Assembly (NCBI GenBank): GCA_024138015.1
Contig: JAMXBB010000011.1
Span: forward strand, 29,192,155-29,256,154
Direction: 5' to 3'
From: Lumnitzera littorea
Taxonomy: Eukaryota > Streptophyta > Magnoliopsida > Myrtales > Combretaceae
Length of the DNA: 64,000 nt
The translations under genes were made by a program, and so were the position numbers. Positions 11,951-22,550 of the stretch are shown piece by piece. The notes below the pieces were generated by a model that did no database searches, had not been told where the DNA came from, and worked only from the letters and a program-made list of their open reading frames with translations. Each line of letters starts with the position of its first letter. Positions within the stretch are counted from its first letter, which is position 1.

Positions 11951-13210
11951 CTTAGGGCCATCAAATTTCACCTTAGTTAGTCTAAGTAGGAGATCCTCAG
12001 CCGCCCTCTTAATGGCCAAGGTTTGGAGGGTCAAGATAAGGTGGGATGGGGATGGCTTTAAGGATAATTATGTGTTTAAGTTAGGTGGTGGTGATTTGAA
12101 TAGCTTGACAATGTAAAGGTTAAGGGGGGTTGGGTTGTAATGAAGTGGGTTAAAAGTGTATTTGAAGGTGAGGGGATTGTATGTTCTAGTTCGATGGAGT
12201 ATATGGTTAAATTGTGTAAGTAAGCTATTGGGTAATGCAAGTGGGGTAAAGAGTGGTGGTTATTGGGTTAGCCCTTAGCCTTGTCCAGGTTAGTCACTTC
12301 CTCATGTTCCTTTAAGGTGGGGCTACAAAGGATATGAGTTCTAGAGTTGGAGTTTTTAGATGTAATGGCAAGGTGGGAAGATGATGGAAGCAGTTCTATT
12401 GGGGAATGAGGTAAGTGTATGATGACAATGTGAGAAGCTATCCTCCTAAATGGAGGTTTATAGTATGATGTATCGAATTTAGGTGTTGAGCTTCTTGATG
12501 TAATCACTTTACTTTGTTTGTTACCTCCTCTACCAGCAATGAGGGTGTTTATGAAGACTAATCTTGATTCACTAGAGGCAGCTTCCATAGATGAAGAATG
12601 AGCAAGAGAGGAATTGAATGGTGACCCTTCACCATTAGAAAAAGGCCTAACTAATGATGCCCTTAACCATGTACCAAAATTTTGGCTTTTAGTCTCTTAG
12701 CTGTACCCAATAGTCAAATCACCCATCTTACCACACTTAAAGCAAATGTCTAAGAGCTTCTCATATTTAAAGCTAACAAAGTAGTCTTCTATTCTATTCT
12801 ATTCCTACTGACCCATGTGCCGGTCTGAATTGGTAGACACCAATCAACAAGAACTCTGACTCTTAGAAACCTACGTAAGGATCCCCTTTTAAGTTAACTG
12901 GTTCAATTTCAAACCCTTCACCTACTGTAGTTCCCAATTTATATGCATTACTATCTATCATTTGATCCAACTTTAGCTTATGGATCTGAACCCAAAACGG
13001 ACACCTACTTAAATCCACATCCTCAATAATTCTAGTGATTCTCTCAAATGTTTAACACCAACAATTTACCCATGAAAGTCCAAGGACCATCTTTAATTAT
13101 CCTCATTGCCTATTATCTCTCTTCAAAGGAACAAACATACATATTTGCTTTCATAGCCATGATTTCATATTTCCCATATAGCTTTGATGTGCTTAGGAGC
13201 TTACTTATCA
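11951..13210 (-). pseudogene. LINE ORF1 remnant (DUF4283 domain and CCHC knuckle)
   Basis: On the minus strand the sequence from about 13,210 gives a plant LINE ORF1 protein. DGPWTFMGKLLVL (about 13,095-13,055) is typical of the DUF4283 nucleic-acid-binding domain. It is followed by FERITRIIEDVDLSRCPFWV and VQIHKLKLDQMIDSNAYKLG near 13,045-12,940. The knuckle CFKCGKMGD near 12,755-12,725 keeps both first cysteines but has D where the family has H. A proline/serine-rich tail (12,588-12,268 and on) runs to the gypsy insertion at 11,950. The N-terminus is missing where it meets the LTR at about 13,210. Several stops are present. Confidence 0.85.
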
Positions 13211-14011
13211 CTAGGGCTTATTATAGGTAGAAGATGAGAACCAAATGGATCCTTCGAAGCATAAAAGAAAATAGAAGGGTAAGGTTGGTGAATTGAATGC
13301 AGTTGCCGACATGAACTTGCTTAAAGGATATGACTCACCTACGAATACAACATAGCTTAGCACTTCACTTAATGTAACATATAAGCTAATACCAAGGTCC
13401 ATCCACCACTAATCTTGAGCTACTCGATAAGACTAGATAAGAGTGTATGGAAATGGACTTGTAGAGGAAAGTTCTGCAAGGACTAAGTATATTCAAAATG
13501 TCTCTAGAATGTAATATCTCTTGTGGCTACAAAGAAAGGAGATTATTTATAGTAAGTCCCTAAGGCAACATTACAAATAAAGAAAATTACAAAACCATAT
13601 TCATGAAAAGAATTCTTAGTACATATGAAAAGGGGTAAATAGGACAAATGACAAAAAGGGAAAAATAGTACGATGTCAAGCGAAATGAGAGATAGTAGTG
13701 AGATATTGGTTCTGTACTAGCAGTAAATATAAGCGTTGCCGTATAAATGTAATAGAGATAGTAGGCTAAAGAGTAGGGGGCCAACATGAAGGGGATCTCA
13801 TCATTCGACAAGTGGGCCTCAGCTTCAACAAAAAAGGGGATCGGGTGATAGGTGCAATGCCGTATGACTAAGGTCCTCGGCTTCGGCCTTTGTTGGTGGG
13901 GGCATTGGTACTCGGCATTTGGGCCTTGGCATTTGGTAGATAATGTTTGGCATTTGAAGCTTGACAAAGCAAGGTATGGCTGAAATGAGCCCTTAAGGAG
14001 TTCTTCTACCA
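13211..14011 (-). repeat. Probable 3' LTR of gypsy element 3
   Basis: On the minus strand it begins TGGTAGAAGAACTCC, right after a purine stretch ACAAGAGAA. A TATA-like CTATAAATAATC lies near 13,541-13,533, and an abundance of CATTTGG/CATTTGA repeats occurs in the U3 part. No second copy exists in the window, so the call depends on position after integrase. Confidence 0.6.
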
Positions 14012-14149
14012 TTCTCTTGTAAATTGCACCTCATCTTCGACAAGCTGATTAGAGAGAATTCTTCGGGCGAGTGACTAAAGGCCTCGGAGGTACATGTAGG
14101 TAAGTGGACCAGTAGTTGGTAGTCTATCAATTCCTCGAGGTTATTGAAG

Positions 14150-15058
14150 ATTTGCCCGTAAATCTTGGCTTTCTTCTTCATTGAGTACATAGGGTATTAC
14201 GTTGGCTACAATAAAAGTAATAGATACACCATATCCGTTGAGCAGTTGAAGCTCATATCCATTGTCATTGATGCGCTTAAGGATCTTAAAAGGTCCGTTT
14301 GATTTAGGGGAAAGCTTGTTCGTCCTCTTCCTAAGGAAATGTTCCTTACTAAAGTGGGTCCAAATAAGGTCTCTAGGACTGTAAACTACTCGTCTCCTTC
14401 CTTGGCTTCTTTGCTCCTTCTGTCAGGCTATAGTTTGTGCTAGTTATTCGGCAACTTTTTGATGCAACTTTTGGAATTCGTTGGCACACTGTAGGCCAAA
14501 TTGACTCTCTTATTGAATAGTCGGGTTGATAGCCATATCTAGGGGTAAGTTCAAGTTAAGTCCATAAATAAACTCAAATGGTGACCTTCTTGTCAAGCTG
14601 TGAGCTAATCGGTTGTAAGTGAACTAAAGGATAGGTAGGCATAGGTCCCTATTATGTAAGTTTTTCGCAACAGCTACTCGTAGGAGGTTACCAACAATCC
14701 TATTTACTACTTTGGTTTAGCTGTCTGTTTGAAGGTGGTAACAAATACTACACATAAGCTTAATACTGAGCTTCTTCCATAGAGTTCTCCACAAGAAGCT
14801 AGTAAACTTCAAGTCACGATCAGATACAATACTTTTGGCCACCCTATGCAGTCGAACAATTTCCTACAAAAAAGAGGTTAACGACAAATAAAGCATCATT
14901 AGTTCTATGGCAAGGAATGAAGTTGATCATCTTACTGAATCAATCAACTGCCAGCATAATTGAGTCATGTTTTCTCAGCGTTCGAAGAAGGCTAAGCATG
15001 AAATATATGCTTAGGTTAGTCCATAAGTGCTTAGGTATGGGTAAAGGTGTATACTCTC
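14150..15058 (-). pseudogene. Integrase remnant of gypsy element 3
   Basis: Minus-strand translation gives GEYTPLPIPKHLW at the broken edge, then MLAVD*FSKM (first catalytic Asp), [19 protein letters not shown] (second Asp, SDRD intact) and SQTKVVNR, where the catalytic glutamate of the family's QTEVVNR is now lysine (G to A). The C-terminal DLIWTHFSKEHFLRKR and NGPFKILKRINDNGYEL follow near 14,370-14,260. Stops and frame changes are present. It closely resembles the integrases of elements 1 and 2. Confidence 0.88.
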
Positions 15059-15292
15059 CATGTGGCAAGTAACCTCATTGGACCAATTTGTACGTCATAT
15101 CGAATTATGCTGTGAGTCCTCGAAAGTTCCATTGGTGCGTCGTATCCTTTAAAGTTATTCATAGGTTTTGCTTATTGTTTCATTCATCATTTTTGCCCCA
15201 TTTCTTGCCTTTCCCCATTAACCCTTTCTGAGCTTTCTACAAGCTTGGACCTATCCAACAACTGGCCTTGTCTATGGTTACGATTCACAACA
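15059..15292 (+). repeat. Truncated 5' LTR of gypsy element 2 (U5 end)
   Basis: Aligns from AAGTAACCTCATTGGA onward with the end of the 3' LTR and finishes TTCACAACA, as that one does. The U3/R part is missing: the sequence switches at about 15,058 to minus-strand integrase of element 3. Confidence 0.88.
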
Positions 15293-15295
15293 TCT

Positions 15296-15313
15296 TGGTA
15301 TTAGAGCGAACCT
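15296..15313 (+). promoter_or_regulatory. Primer binding site of gypsy element 2 (tRNA-iMet type)
   Basis: TGGTATTAGAGCG begins three bases after the LTR end. It differs by one C-to-T change from TGGTATCAGAGC, the site complementary to the 3' end of initiator tRNA-Met in many plant gypsy elements. Confidence 0.8.
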
Positions 15314-15463
15314 TTTGTGTGAATTGTAGTTAGTTCTTGAAGTTCTATTGTACTCTGTTTTGCATATGTGAAACATAATCAGTTATTGTGCTCATTTGAT
15401 TGCCGTGTCATTAGCTATTTACTTTCTGAAGTGTTTGTTTAAATTCTAAATTTGTGAGGAAAA

Positions 15464-16560
15464 ATGACAAACCCAAATATGAATGTTGGTACTGGTGATA
15501 ATAGTGAAGTTATCTACCATGGGTGTTAGTCTCAAGGAACTCCCAAAAGTACTGACGACAGATTCGATGAGGTAGCTAACCTCTTGATAGGCCTAATCGG
15601 AGCTGTTCATAAACTGTCTTGCAACCTACTGAGGCCACACAAAATACTCCACAAGCTGCTTAACTTGTTAGAGGTCAGAACCTAACTCGACCAGTTTGAG
15701 GTGGAGGAGTTGGCAGATGAGTAAGGTAAAGGATAGACCTTAGAGAGCTTGATGAGGAGGAAGAAGAGTATTTTGAAGAGGAGCGCATACGAGTCCTTAG
15801 AGCATCCGACTATGTAAAGCTTTAGATTTCAAGTTTTAATGGATCTAGGAATGCTGATAAGTATTTGGAGTAGGAAGAGAAGGTAGAGCGTATGTTTGAT
15901 TATTATCGGTGTGAGGATTATGAGAAAGTAAGAACTGCTACTGTTAAACTCTCTAAGTATGCTACCATGTGGTGGAAGAATTTTCAAATCATGAGAAGAC
16001 AAGAGGAGTATCGAGAGATTAATACTTGGCCCGAGATGAAGAGAGTGTTCAAAAACAAATTCATACCGGAAACATACCTTTGAGATACTTTCACTCGGCT
16101 TTAGGAGCTAAGACAAGGAAGCCGAACTATTGATGAGTATGTTCAAGAATTTCAAATGCTTATGATGCATTGCAAAGTGAAGGAACCACCAACTTGAATA
16201 GTCTCAAGGTTCGTTACTGGGTTGAGAGGAGATGCCCGAGATATTGTGGAGCTCCAATGATTTGACACAATGGATGAAGCTGTTAGGATTGCCTAGCGAG
16301 TAAAGAGGCAAAGAAGGAGCCATGTAACGACTAAAATGCCAACTAGTTGACTTAGTTAAGCAAGTCACCGAGCTTAGTCAAGTATAAAGCCTAGCAGAAA
16401 GATTAATGTAAGAGCTGAGCAAAAAGGCCGACCTGAAGGTATAGTGCTGACTTGAATGTATGATAAGGGGCATGGGTCTGGTAGGAAGACTAGCTAGATC
16501 AAGTACTTCAAGTGCTAGGGGTTCGAACATATGGCTGCTTAGTGCCCAAATTGACGGATG
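15464..16560 (+). pseudogene. gag: gag remnant of gypsy element 2
   Basis: A plausible start ATG at 15,464 (MTNPNMNVGTGDNSE) lies 150 bp after the PBS, but a TAG follows within 25 codons. The capsid part at 15,892-16,083 reads YATMWWKNFQIMRRQEEYRE and WPEMKRVFKNKFIPETYL. Stops follow at family R and Q positions (TYL*DTF, L*ELRQGS). The knuckle near 16,510-16,550 reads C-F-K-C-*-G-F-E-H-x4-C; it keeps all zinc ligands but has two stops. Two of the gag stops coincide with those in element 1. Confidence 0.88.
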
Positions 16561-16639
16561 ATGGCCATTAAGGAAGACATCCTGAAACTAGAAGTAGAGA
16601 GCACGAATGAGGAACCTGAGGAGGAAGAGGTCCTTGTCA

Positions 16640-17218
16640 AGAAAGAAAATGCCAAGAAGGAACTAATTGAGGAAGACGTATTTCCCAAGGACTTAGACCA
16701 GTTACTCATGGTTGTCCGACGCGTGATGAGTGTGAAACCTTCACAGAGAGGAAGAGCAGAGAGAGAATTTGTTTCATATCACCTATAAGGTGAATGATCA
16801 AATGTGTACTCTTATTATGGATAGTGGAAGTTACACCAATACGACATTGGTCGATCTTGTTTCCAAACTGAAGCTGTTGATTGTTGCACATCCCAAGCCA
16901 TGCAACTTGCACTGGTTGAGTGAGAAAGGAACATTACATGTCATTGGGCAAATACTATTACCGATCACTATAGGGAATTACTTTGACTAGATCTTTTGTG
17001 ATGTATTGCCTATGTGTACTTCCTACGTATTACTGGGTAGGCCATGGTTGTTTGATAAGAGAGTTATACATGACTGCTATAGGAATACATATATGTTTGA
17101 GAAGGATGACCAAAAAATCATGCTGAATTCGATGCCGTTGAGAGAAGTTAATAAGTTACAAATGAAACTTGCTCACGGATCGAAGAAGGCTTTGATGATG
17201 GGTAGAGCCAAGCTCTAA
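16640..17218 (+). pseudogene. Aspartic protease remnant of gypsy element 2
   Basis: A frame at 16,769-16,990 carries CTLIMDSGSYTN with the catalytic DSG intact, then VSKLKLL, HPKPCNLHWL and TIGNYFD*. The next frame (17,006-17,218) gives CTSYVLLGRPWLFDKRVIHD, the usual end of the fold. One stop separates the two blocks. It would process Gag-Pol inside the particle. It is the best preserved protease in the window. Confidence 0.85.
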
Positions 17219-17269
17219 GAGGCAATCAATGCTGACGAGCTAATCCTATTGTTGGTTAGGCGACTCTTG

Positions 17270-18060
17270 GAAATGAAGGAGTGGGGTAAGCTTTTCTAAG
17301 AAATCAAGGAGCTGCTAAATGAATATGTCAACTTGCTCCTAGAATAGTTACCTAAGGGGTTACCCTAAACTCAAGGCATAAAGCACTGCATTAGCTTAGT
17401 ACTCAGCGTTGTACTGCCGAATAAGCTAGCTTATCGGATGAATCCTAAGTAGGCTTTTGAACTTGAGCGATAAGTTAATGAGTTACTAGAGAGAGGTTAT
17501 GTAAGAGAGAGTCTCAGCCTTTGTGTTGTACTTGCACTTCTCGTGCCGAAGAACGATGGAACCTAGTGAATGTGTGTTGACAACTAAGTTGTAGACAAAA
17601 TGATAATCATACAAGTATCTGATCTCAAGGTTAGAAGACATGTTAGATGAACCAAGTAGAGACAAGATTTTCAGTAAGATTAATCTTAAATCTGGCTACC
17701 ATTAAATTTGCATGAGACTAAGAGATGAGTGGAAGACTGCGTTCAAGACTTAACATGGACTTTACGAGTAGATGGTCATGCCCTTCGGCTTATCAAATGC
17801 TCTGAATACTTTCATGAGGCTTATGAACCATATGCTAAGACATCTCATAGGGAAGTATGTCGTGGTGTACTTTGACAATATCTTGATATACAATGCCGAC
17901 ATGCCGAGTCATTATGAACATCTTAGAGCAGTCTTAGACATCCTTCGTACTAAGAGACTATTCGGCAATTTAAAAAAATGTTTTTTCTTGGAAGAAGTGG
18001 TATTCTTGAGCTATGTAGTCAATGGAGGAGGCTTGTAAGTTGATGATGAAAAGATCTGAG
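17270..18060 (+). pseudogene. Reverse transcriptase remnant of gypsy element 2
   Basis: The segment at 17,772-18,038 reads VMPFGLSNALNTFMRLMNH, then GKYVVVYFDNILIYN: the YFDD box is YFDN, losing the second catalytic Asp (G to A). Upstream blocks (RLEDMLDE-like near 17,630, SGYHQICMRL-like near 17,690-17,720) are spread over two frames with several stops. Confidence 0.88.
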
Positions 18061-18745
18061 TAATTGTCGAGTGGTTAACTCTTGCTACTTGTGCCAACGT
18101 TAGAAGCTTCCAAAGACTAGCTTCGTTTTATAGAAGTTTATCAAGAATTTTAGCACAATCACTGCACCGCTTATCAAGTTAACAAAGAAAAACACCGACT
18201 TCCGATGGGGAGAAATGGAGGAGAGGAGTTTTGCTGACATAAAAGAGAGATTAACCTCCGCTTCGGTATCAATACTACTTCACTTTGACAAAATTTTTAA
18301 GCTAGAATGCCATACATCAAGTATTGGAATAAGCACTGTCCTAATGCAAGAAGGCCAGCCAATTGTCTTCCATAATGAGAAGCTCCAAGGACTGCAGTTG
18401 AGCTACTTTATGTATGACAAGGAATTGTTGGCACTAATCCGAGCAATGCAAGTATAGCAACATTATTTATTGCTAAGAGAATTTATCATATATATTGACT
18501 ATGAATCCCTAAGATATTTCTAAAGTCGAACCAAGTTGTTGAAGCGGCAAGCGAGATGGGTTAAATTCCTTGAGGGATTTAATTTTGTAATTAAGTATAA
18601 GTATGGAAAGAGCAATGTAGTTGCCAATGCTCTTTCAAGGAGACATGCGCTTTTATCAGAATTACAGATTAGGCTGTTTGGGTTTACGAGTATCAAAAAA
18701 CAATACTCCAAGGATCCATACTTTAGACCAATAATTTCATGATGC
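18061..18745 (+). pseudogene. RNase H remnant of gypsy element 2
   Basis: FADIKERLTSASVSILLHFD leads into KLECHTSSIGISTVLMQEG, where the family's ECDAS start has H in place of the first catalytic D. Next come FHNEKLQG, YDKELLALIRAMQV, IYIDYESL and, at 18,536-18,742, [13 protein letters not shown] and [14 protein letters not shown]. One TAG (HYLLLR segment) and frame changes break it. Confidence 0.88.
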
Positions 18746-19941
18746 ATGGATGGGAGGATAGTAGATAAGTATTATGTGGAGGATGGCTACCTATTTCGAG
18801 GGGGGAAACTGTGCATGCCAACTTATTCGCTACGGGAATTATTAATTAGGGAAGCCCATAGTGAAGGACTCTCTGGACACTTTAAGGAGAGGAGGACTTG
18901 TGAACTATTAAATGGTCGATTCTTTTAGCCAAAAATGCGAAGAGATGTGCATCGTTTTGTCAAAAGCTGTGCTATGTACAAAAAGGCTAGGTATCGAGCC
19001 GAACAAGGGAAAGTAATGCCCCTACTTGTTCTGACAAGCCAATGGAGCAAAATAAGCATGGACTTTGTTCTCAGACTGTTGGGAATTGCTTAAGGTAAAG
19101 ATTTTATAATGGTCGTCATGGATCGGTTTGGTAAGATAGCATACTTCGTACTCTATACCAAAACTAATGATACTTTGGCTATTGCTTCTCTTTTCTTACA
19201 AGAGGTTATGCGAATATACGGCATATCGAGAAGTGTAATCTCCGACAAAGACCCAAAGTTCTTAATCCATTTCTAGAGAACCCTATGGTGTCGGTTGGGA
19301 ACCAAATTACTCTTCAATACCTCATGTCACCCCTAAACTGATGGCCAAATAGAGGTAGTTAATTGTACTTTGGGTTCACTACTCTAAGCTGTAGTAGGTA
19401 AGAACTTGGCTAATTGGGACATTTGCTTACCAATGGTTGAGTTTGCTTATAGCTGAATCGTACATGAGACCATAAAGCAAACTCCCTTTGAAGTGGTCTA
19501 TGGATTCAATCGTGAGTTACCCTTCAACTACACACCTATACCAATACCCACGCAAGAGGAGCCCGATACCTCGGCTAGAGTACAATCTCTTTAACACATC
19601 TATGATAAAGTCACTCGATACATCGACCAAGTTGCTAAAAAAATACGAGAAAAGACCATGGGTAGGTTGGCTAAACAATCTTAGCCAGGAGACTTAGTAT
19701 AGCTACACCTCAACAAGGAATGGTTCTCAAACAAGAGGAAGAACAAATTATCTATAAGAGCTGAAGGGCCTTTTAGAATCCTTTAGAAAGTCAGTGACAA
19801 TGCTTACAGGTTGTAATTACTTGAGGACTATGGGGTTTTTAACACCTTCAACATTGATGACCTCAGTCCCTATCACCCTAACGGAGAATTGAGTGAACAC
19901 CATTCGGATTTGATCTCAAATCTAAAACAACCTGGAAGGAA
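18746..19941 (+). pseudogene. Integrase remnant and pol C-terminus of gypsy element 2
   Basis: The HHCC region has REAHSEGLSGHFKERRT, then VKSCAMYKKA with the second cysteine changed to tyrosine. The core keeps all three acidic positions in recognisable form: ISMDFVLRL (Asp), SDKDPKFL (Asp), DGQIEVVN (Glu). The end reads GPFRIL*KVSDNAYRL and SDLISNLKQPGRN next to the LTR. Stops (TAG, TAA) occur at family Q and W positions. Confidence 0.9.
19930..19941 (+). other. Polypurine tract of gypsy element 2
   Basis: The purine run GGAAGGAA lies directly before TGATGGGAATCA, the 3' LTR start, where plus-strand DNA synthesis is primed in LTR elements. Confidence 0.65.
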
Positions 19942-20799
19942 TGATGGGAATCAGGCTACTGGACTTGTGACTCGTGGCCAAGTTCGAGGACTAGAAGAGC
20001 TGAAATGACGAATCTTTTTATTCCAACCAACCCTTATTAAGATCGAATACTTCCTCATTAAGTCACCTTTAATAGTGTACTGTATGATCACCCATTATTC
20101 TGTAGTATGTCGAGTTGATGATTACTCTCTAGCACCGAGTCAACCAATCACTTTGCATCATCCTTGTCGAGAAGAGGAGAGGTAGAGAATCTGAACTAAC
20201 TAAGCCATCCCTGCTCAAACAAGCCCATCTATCTGTACTTTTTGTTCGCATCTCCTAATAACCTCTCCAATTCAACATTGCTACGTGTACAGCATTACAT
20301 GTAAAATCTGTAGCATAAATAATTGTTTTCCTTATATATTCATTTTTACCTTTTTGTATTGTGTATGTTACTTCTTTAGAAAATATCCTTTTTGTCTGTT
20401 CTCTTTAGGGTAAGTTGCTTTAACATACGAGTATAAATACCCTTATACTTGTAGCTATAAATAATCAGATTATCTTCAATACACCTTTGAGTACTTTCTT
20501 TCTTACGTAAACATTGTTGTTTACTCTTAGCATTACTCTTATCCTTTTCCTTAAATAAGGTTAGGTGGTGAGTAACCTCATTGGATTAATTCATACGTCA
20601 TATTGAATTGTGCCGTAAGTTTTCAAAAGTTCCATTGATGCATCATATCCTCTAGAGTTATTCATGGGTTTTGCTTACTGTTTCATTTGTCATTTTTGTC
20701 CCATTTCGTGCCTTTCCCCATTAACTATTTTCGAGCTTTTTGGAATTTTTGACCTATCTAGTAATCAACCTCATCTATTCTTAGTTACAGTTCACAACA
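19942..20799 (+). repeat. 3' LTR of gypsy element 2
   Basis: 858 bp, starts TGATGGGAATCAGGC and ends TTCACAACA; its end matches the retained 5' LTR. A TATA-like GTATAAATACCC lies near 20,431-20,442. The start motif is shared with elements 1 and 5 and the 41.6-60.1 kb element, so these LTRs belong to one wider family. Confidence 0.9.
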
Positions 20800-21832
20800 T
20801 TGGCACATACTCATTATTTAGCATTGAGGACAACTTCTTTTTGACCCTATGGTAATGATAGGAACCAACCTACGACTATCTCTAAGTTGAGGCCAACTTG
20901 CTTAAAGCTAAAGCTGACTTTAACCCGAGGCCGAATTGTTTAAAGCTAAGGCTAAATAAATTTTACCGAGGTCGAGCTAATAATAGAAGACAACAAGGAA
21001 GAAAAGGAGCCAATTGGTATCAAGTTTGTCATCTACTAAGAAACCAAGATACTATATAGTTGAGTACTCAGGACTAAAGAACCACTCGACATGGCATAGA
21101 GAGACTAGTGTTGACTAATTTTTATAATTGGAAATTATGGGCCAACCTTTTGGGTGTCTCAGCTAAGCACTACAAGACTTCAGGGACTCCTTCCTAAACC
21201 TGGACATCCAACTACCGACTCCGTCCAGGTCAAATCTTGCTCTTTCCAGGACTGGCTAAGTGACTACGTGTTGACTTCTTCTATTAAACGTATAGTTTTA
21301 TATTCTTGTACATGTTTTCTTTATTTTATTTATGGAGCCAATTCTTTAAGGTTTAAAGCCTTATACATTATTTACAGTTTTGCCATTAGGGTTTAGGACT
21401 TGCTATATATAGCAACATTTGTAATTAGTAGAGATATCATACATTATTAGATAGAAAAGAATATTCTTGTACTTAGAATTTTCCTCTTTTGAGTAAGGTT
21501 ATACTTGAGCTCTTAAAGCTTACTTTTACCAGATTATTGAGTATTGATTAAACTCTTTAATCTTTCCCGTATTCTTATCAATCTTAACAATAAGATTGTG
21601 GTAAACTTTTCATTTAAGCAAGTTAATGAGTCACATCTAACCTTTCATTTGAAACTTAAGCATCATTTAGTGTTTGTGAGTCATATTGAACCCTATTTTG
21701 AGCTTAACCCCTGATCGTATTTGTGTCTTGGTGCATAATATCCATACACATTCATTGTTAAACCGACCCATTTTACTTCCTATTCGTCATATCCACTTAA
21801 ACCCTGATTGCCTTCAATCTTAGTTCAAGACG
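20800..21832 (+). mobile_element. 3' end of another gypsy element (element 5): last pol codons plus LTR
   Basis: Bases 20,815-20,855 translate to ALRTTSF*PYGN, like the end of chromovirus pol just before the LTR in elements 1 and 2. At 20,856 a new LTR starts (TGATAGGAACCAACC). A TATA-like GCTATATATAGCA sits at 21,402-21,414. By analogy with element 2 (about 370 bp from TATA to end) the LTR should finish near 21,832 (CTTAGTTCAAGA region), but no partner LTR exists to fix it. Confidence 0.6.
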
Positions 21833-21836
21833 CGCT

Positions 21837-22550
21837 GTTGTATCATAGTATATGAAAAAATTTGACACAAGACACAAACAGGTTAAAACTCGTTTGAACA
21901 TAGCTAAATTTGTGTCCAGGTTCAGTTTAAGCTTCCAAACTCAGATATGGAACATGAGACATGCTATATATTTTTTCATATTTACTTTCTGTTACACAAA
22001 TTATTTCTCTTTAAGTTAAGCATCTTAATTAAAGGTATGAGATATTTTGAACTATATATTCTTCTTACTGTATTATAATTTAAATGGATAAAAAATTACA
22101 AAATCATGTGTAAAGCCCTTGACTGTCTCTCTTGAAAATCTAAGAAACAATGTAATAAATTTGGAAATCAAAGTAATATTAATATTCATTTAATCCATGA
22201 TTTCATTTAATCTAGTGATGTTATATAATGTAGATTTTTGGATTTTTTATATTTAGTAAGATTTTACTTTATTAAAAACTTTTCTTTGGAATGTAACTTT
22301 TTAATCAATAAATGTATAACTTTTTAATTGATAAATGATATCAAACCTTAAATAAATAAAATATAATATGGTAGCACGAATTGAAAACCCTAATGTGAAC
22401 GGGTTTAACTCAGATACAAAACACGCTAGGTCACGAGTTTAAGTTTTTATACATAATTAATAAATGGGTTGTATCATAAGTTTAGGTTTTTTTGACACAA
22501 ACCCATTTAGACACGAAAACGAAATACGATACAATAATATAAATTGCAAG
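21837..22550. mobile_element. DNA-transposon-like repeat, copy 1 (inverted ends TTGTATCRTA)
   Basis: The left end TTGTATCATAGTAT and the reverse complement of the right end (ATTGTATCGTATTTCG) match. Inside each end are GACACAAG/GACACAAAC and GACACGAA motifs typical of a common AT-rich, non-autonomous plant DNA transposon (hAT-like). The middle is AT-rich without coding. A related inverted copy is at 31,920-33,180. Superfamily is inference. Confidence 0.5.

Larger units (their letters stand above)
13211..15058 (-). mobile_element. Truncated Ty3/gypsy element 3 (integrase + 3' LTR)
   Basis: Only the 3' part of a minus-strand element survives: integrase (15,058-14,150), a short polypurine stretch and an LTR-like segment (about 14,011-13,211). 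Its 5' half is absent and its broken edge meets the truncated 5' LTR of element 2 at about 15,058. The LTR end near 13,211 is placed from where LINE ORF1 coding begins and is approximate. Confidence 0.75.
15059..20799 (+). mobile_element. Ty3/gypsy LTR retrotransposon 2 (chromovirus-like), 5' LTR truncated
   Basis: The 3' LTR is 19,942-20,799. Only the last roughly 234 bp of the 5' LTR remain (15,059-15,292). Between them are PBS, gag, protease, RT, RNase H and integrase remnants in order. Proteins are close relatives of element 1 (same gag, RT and integrase wording). Because the 5' end is cut off, no target duplication can be checked. The right flank is TGGCA. Confidence 0.93.

Noticed and set aside
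13587..14012. 141-residue minus-strand frame
   Set aside because: It coincides with the U3 part of element 3's LTR and has repetitive CATTTGG-derived wording.
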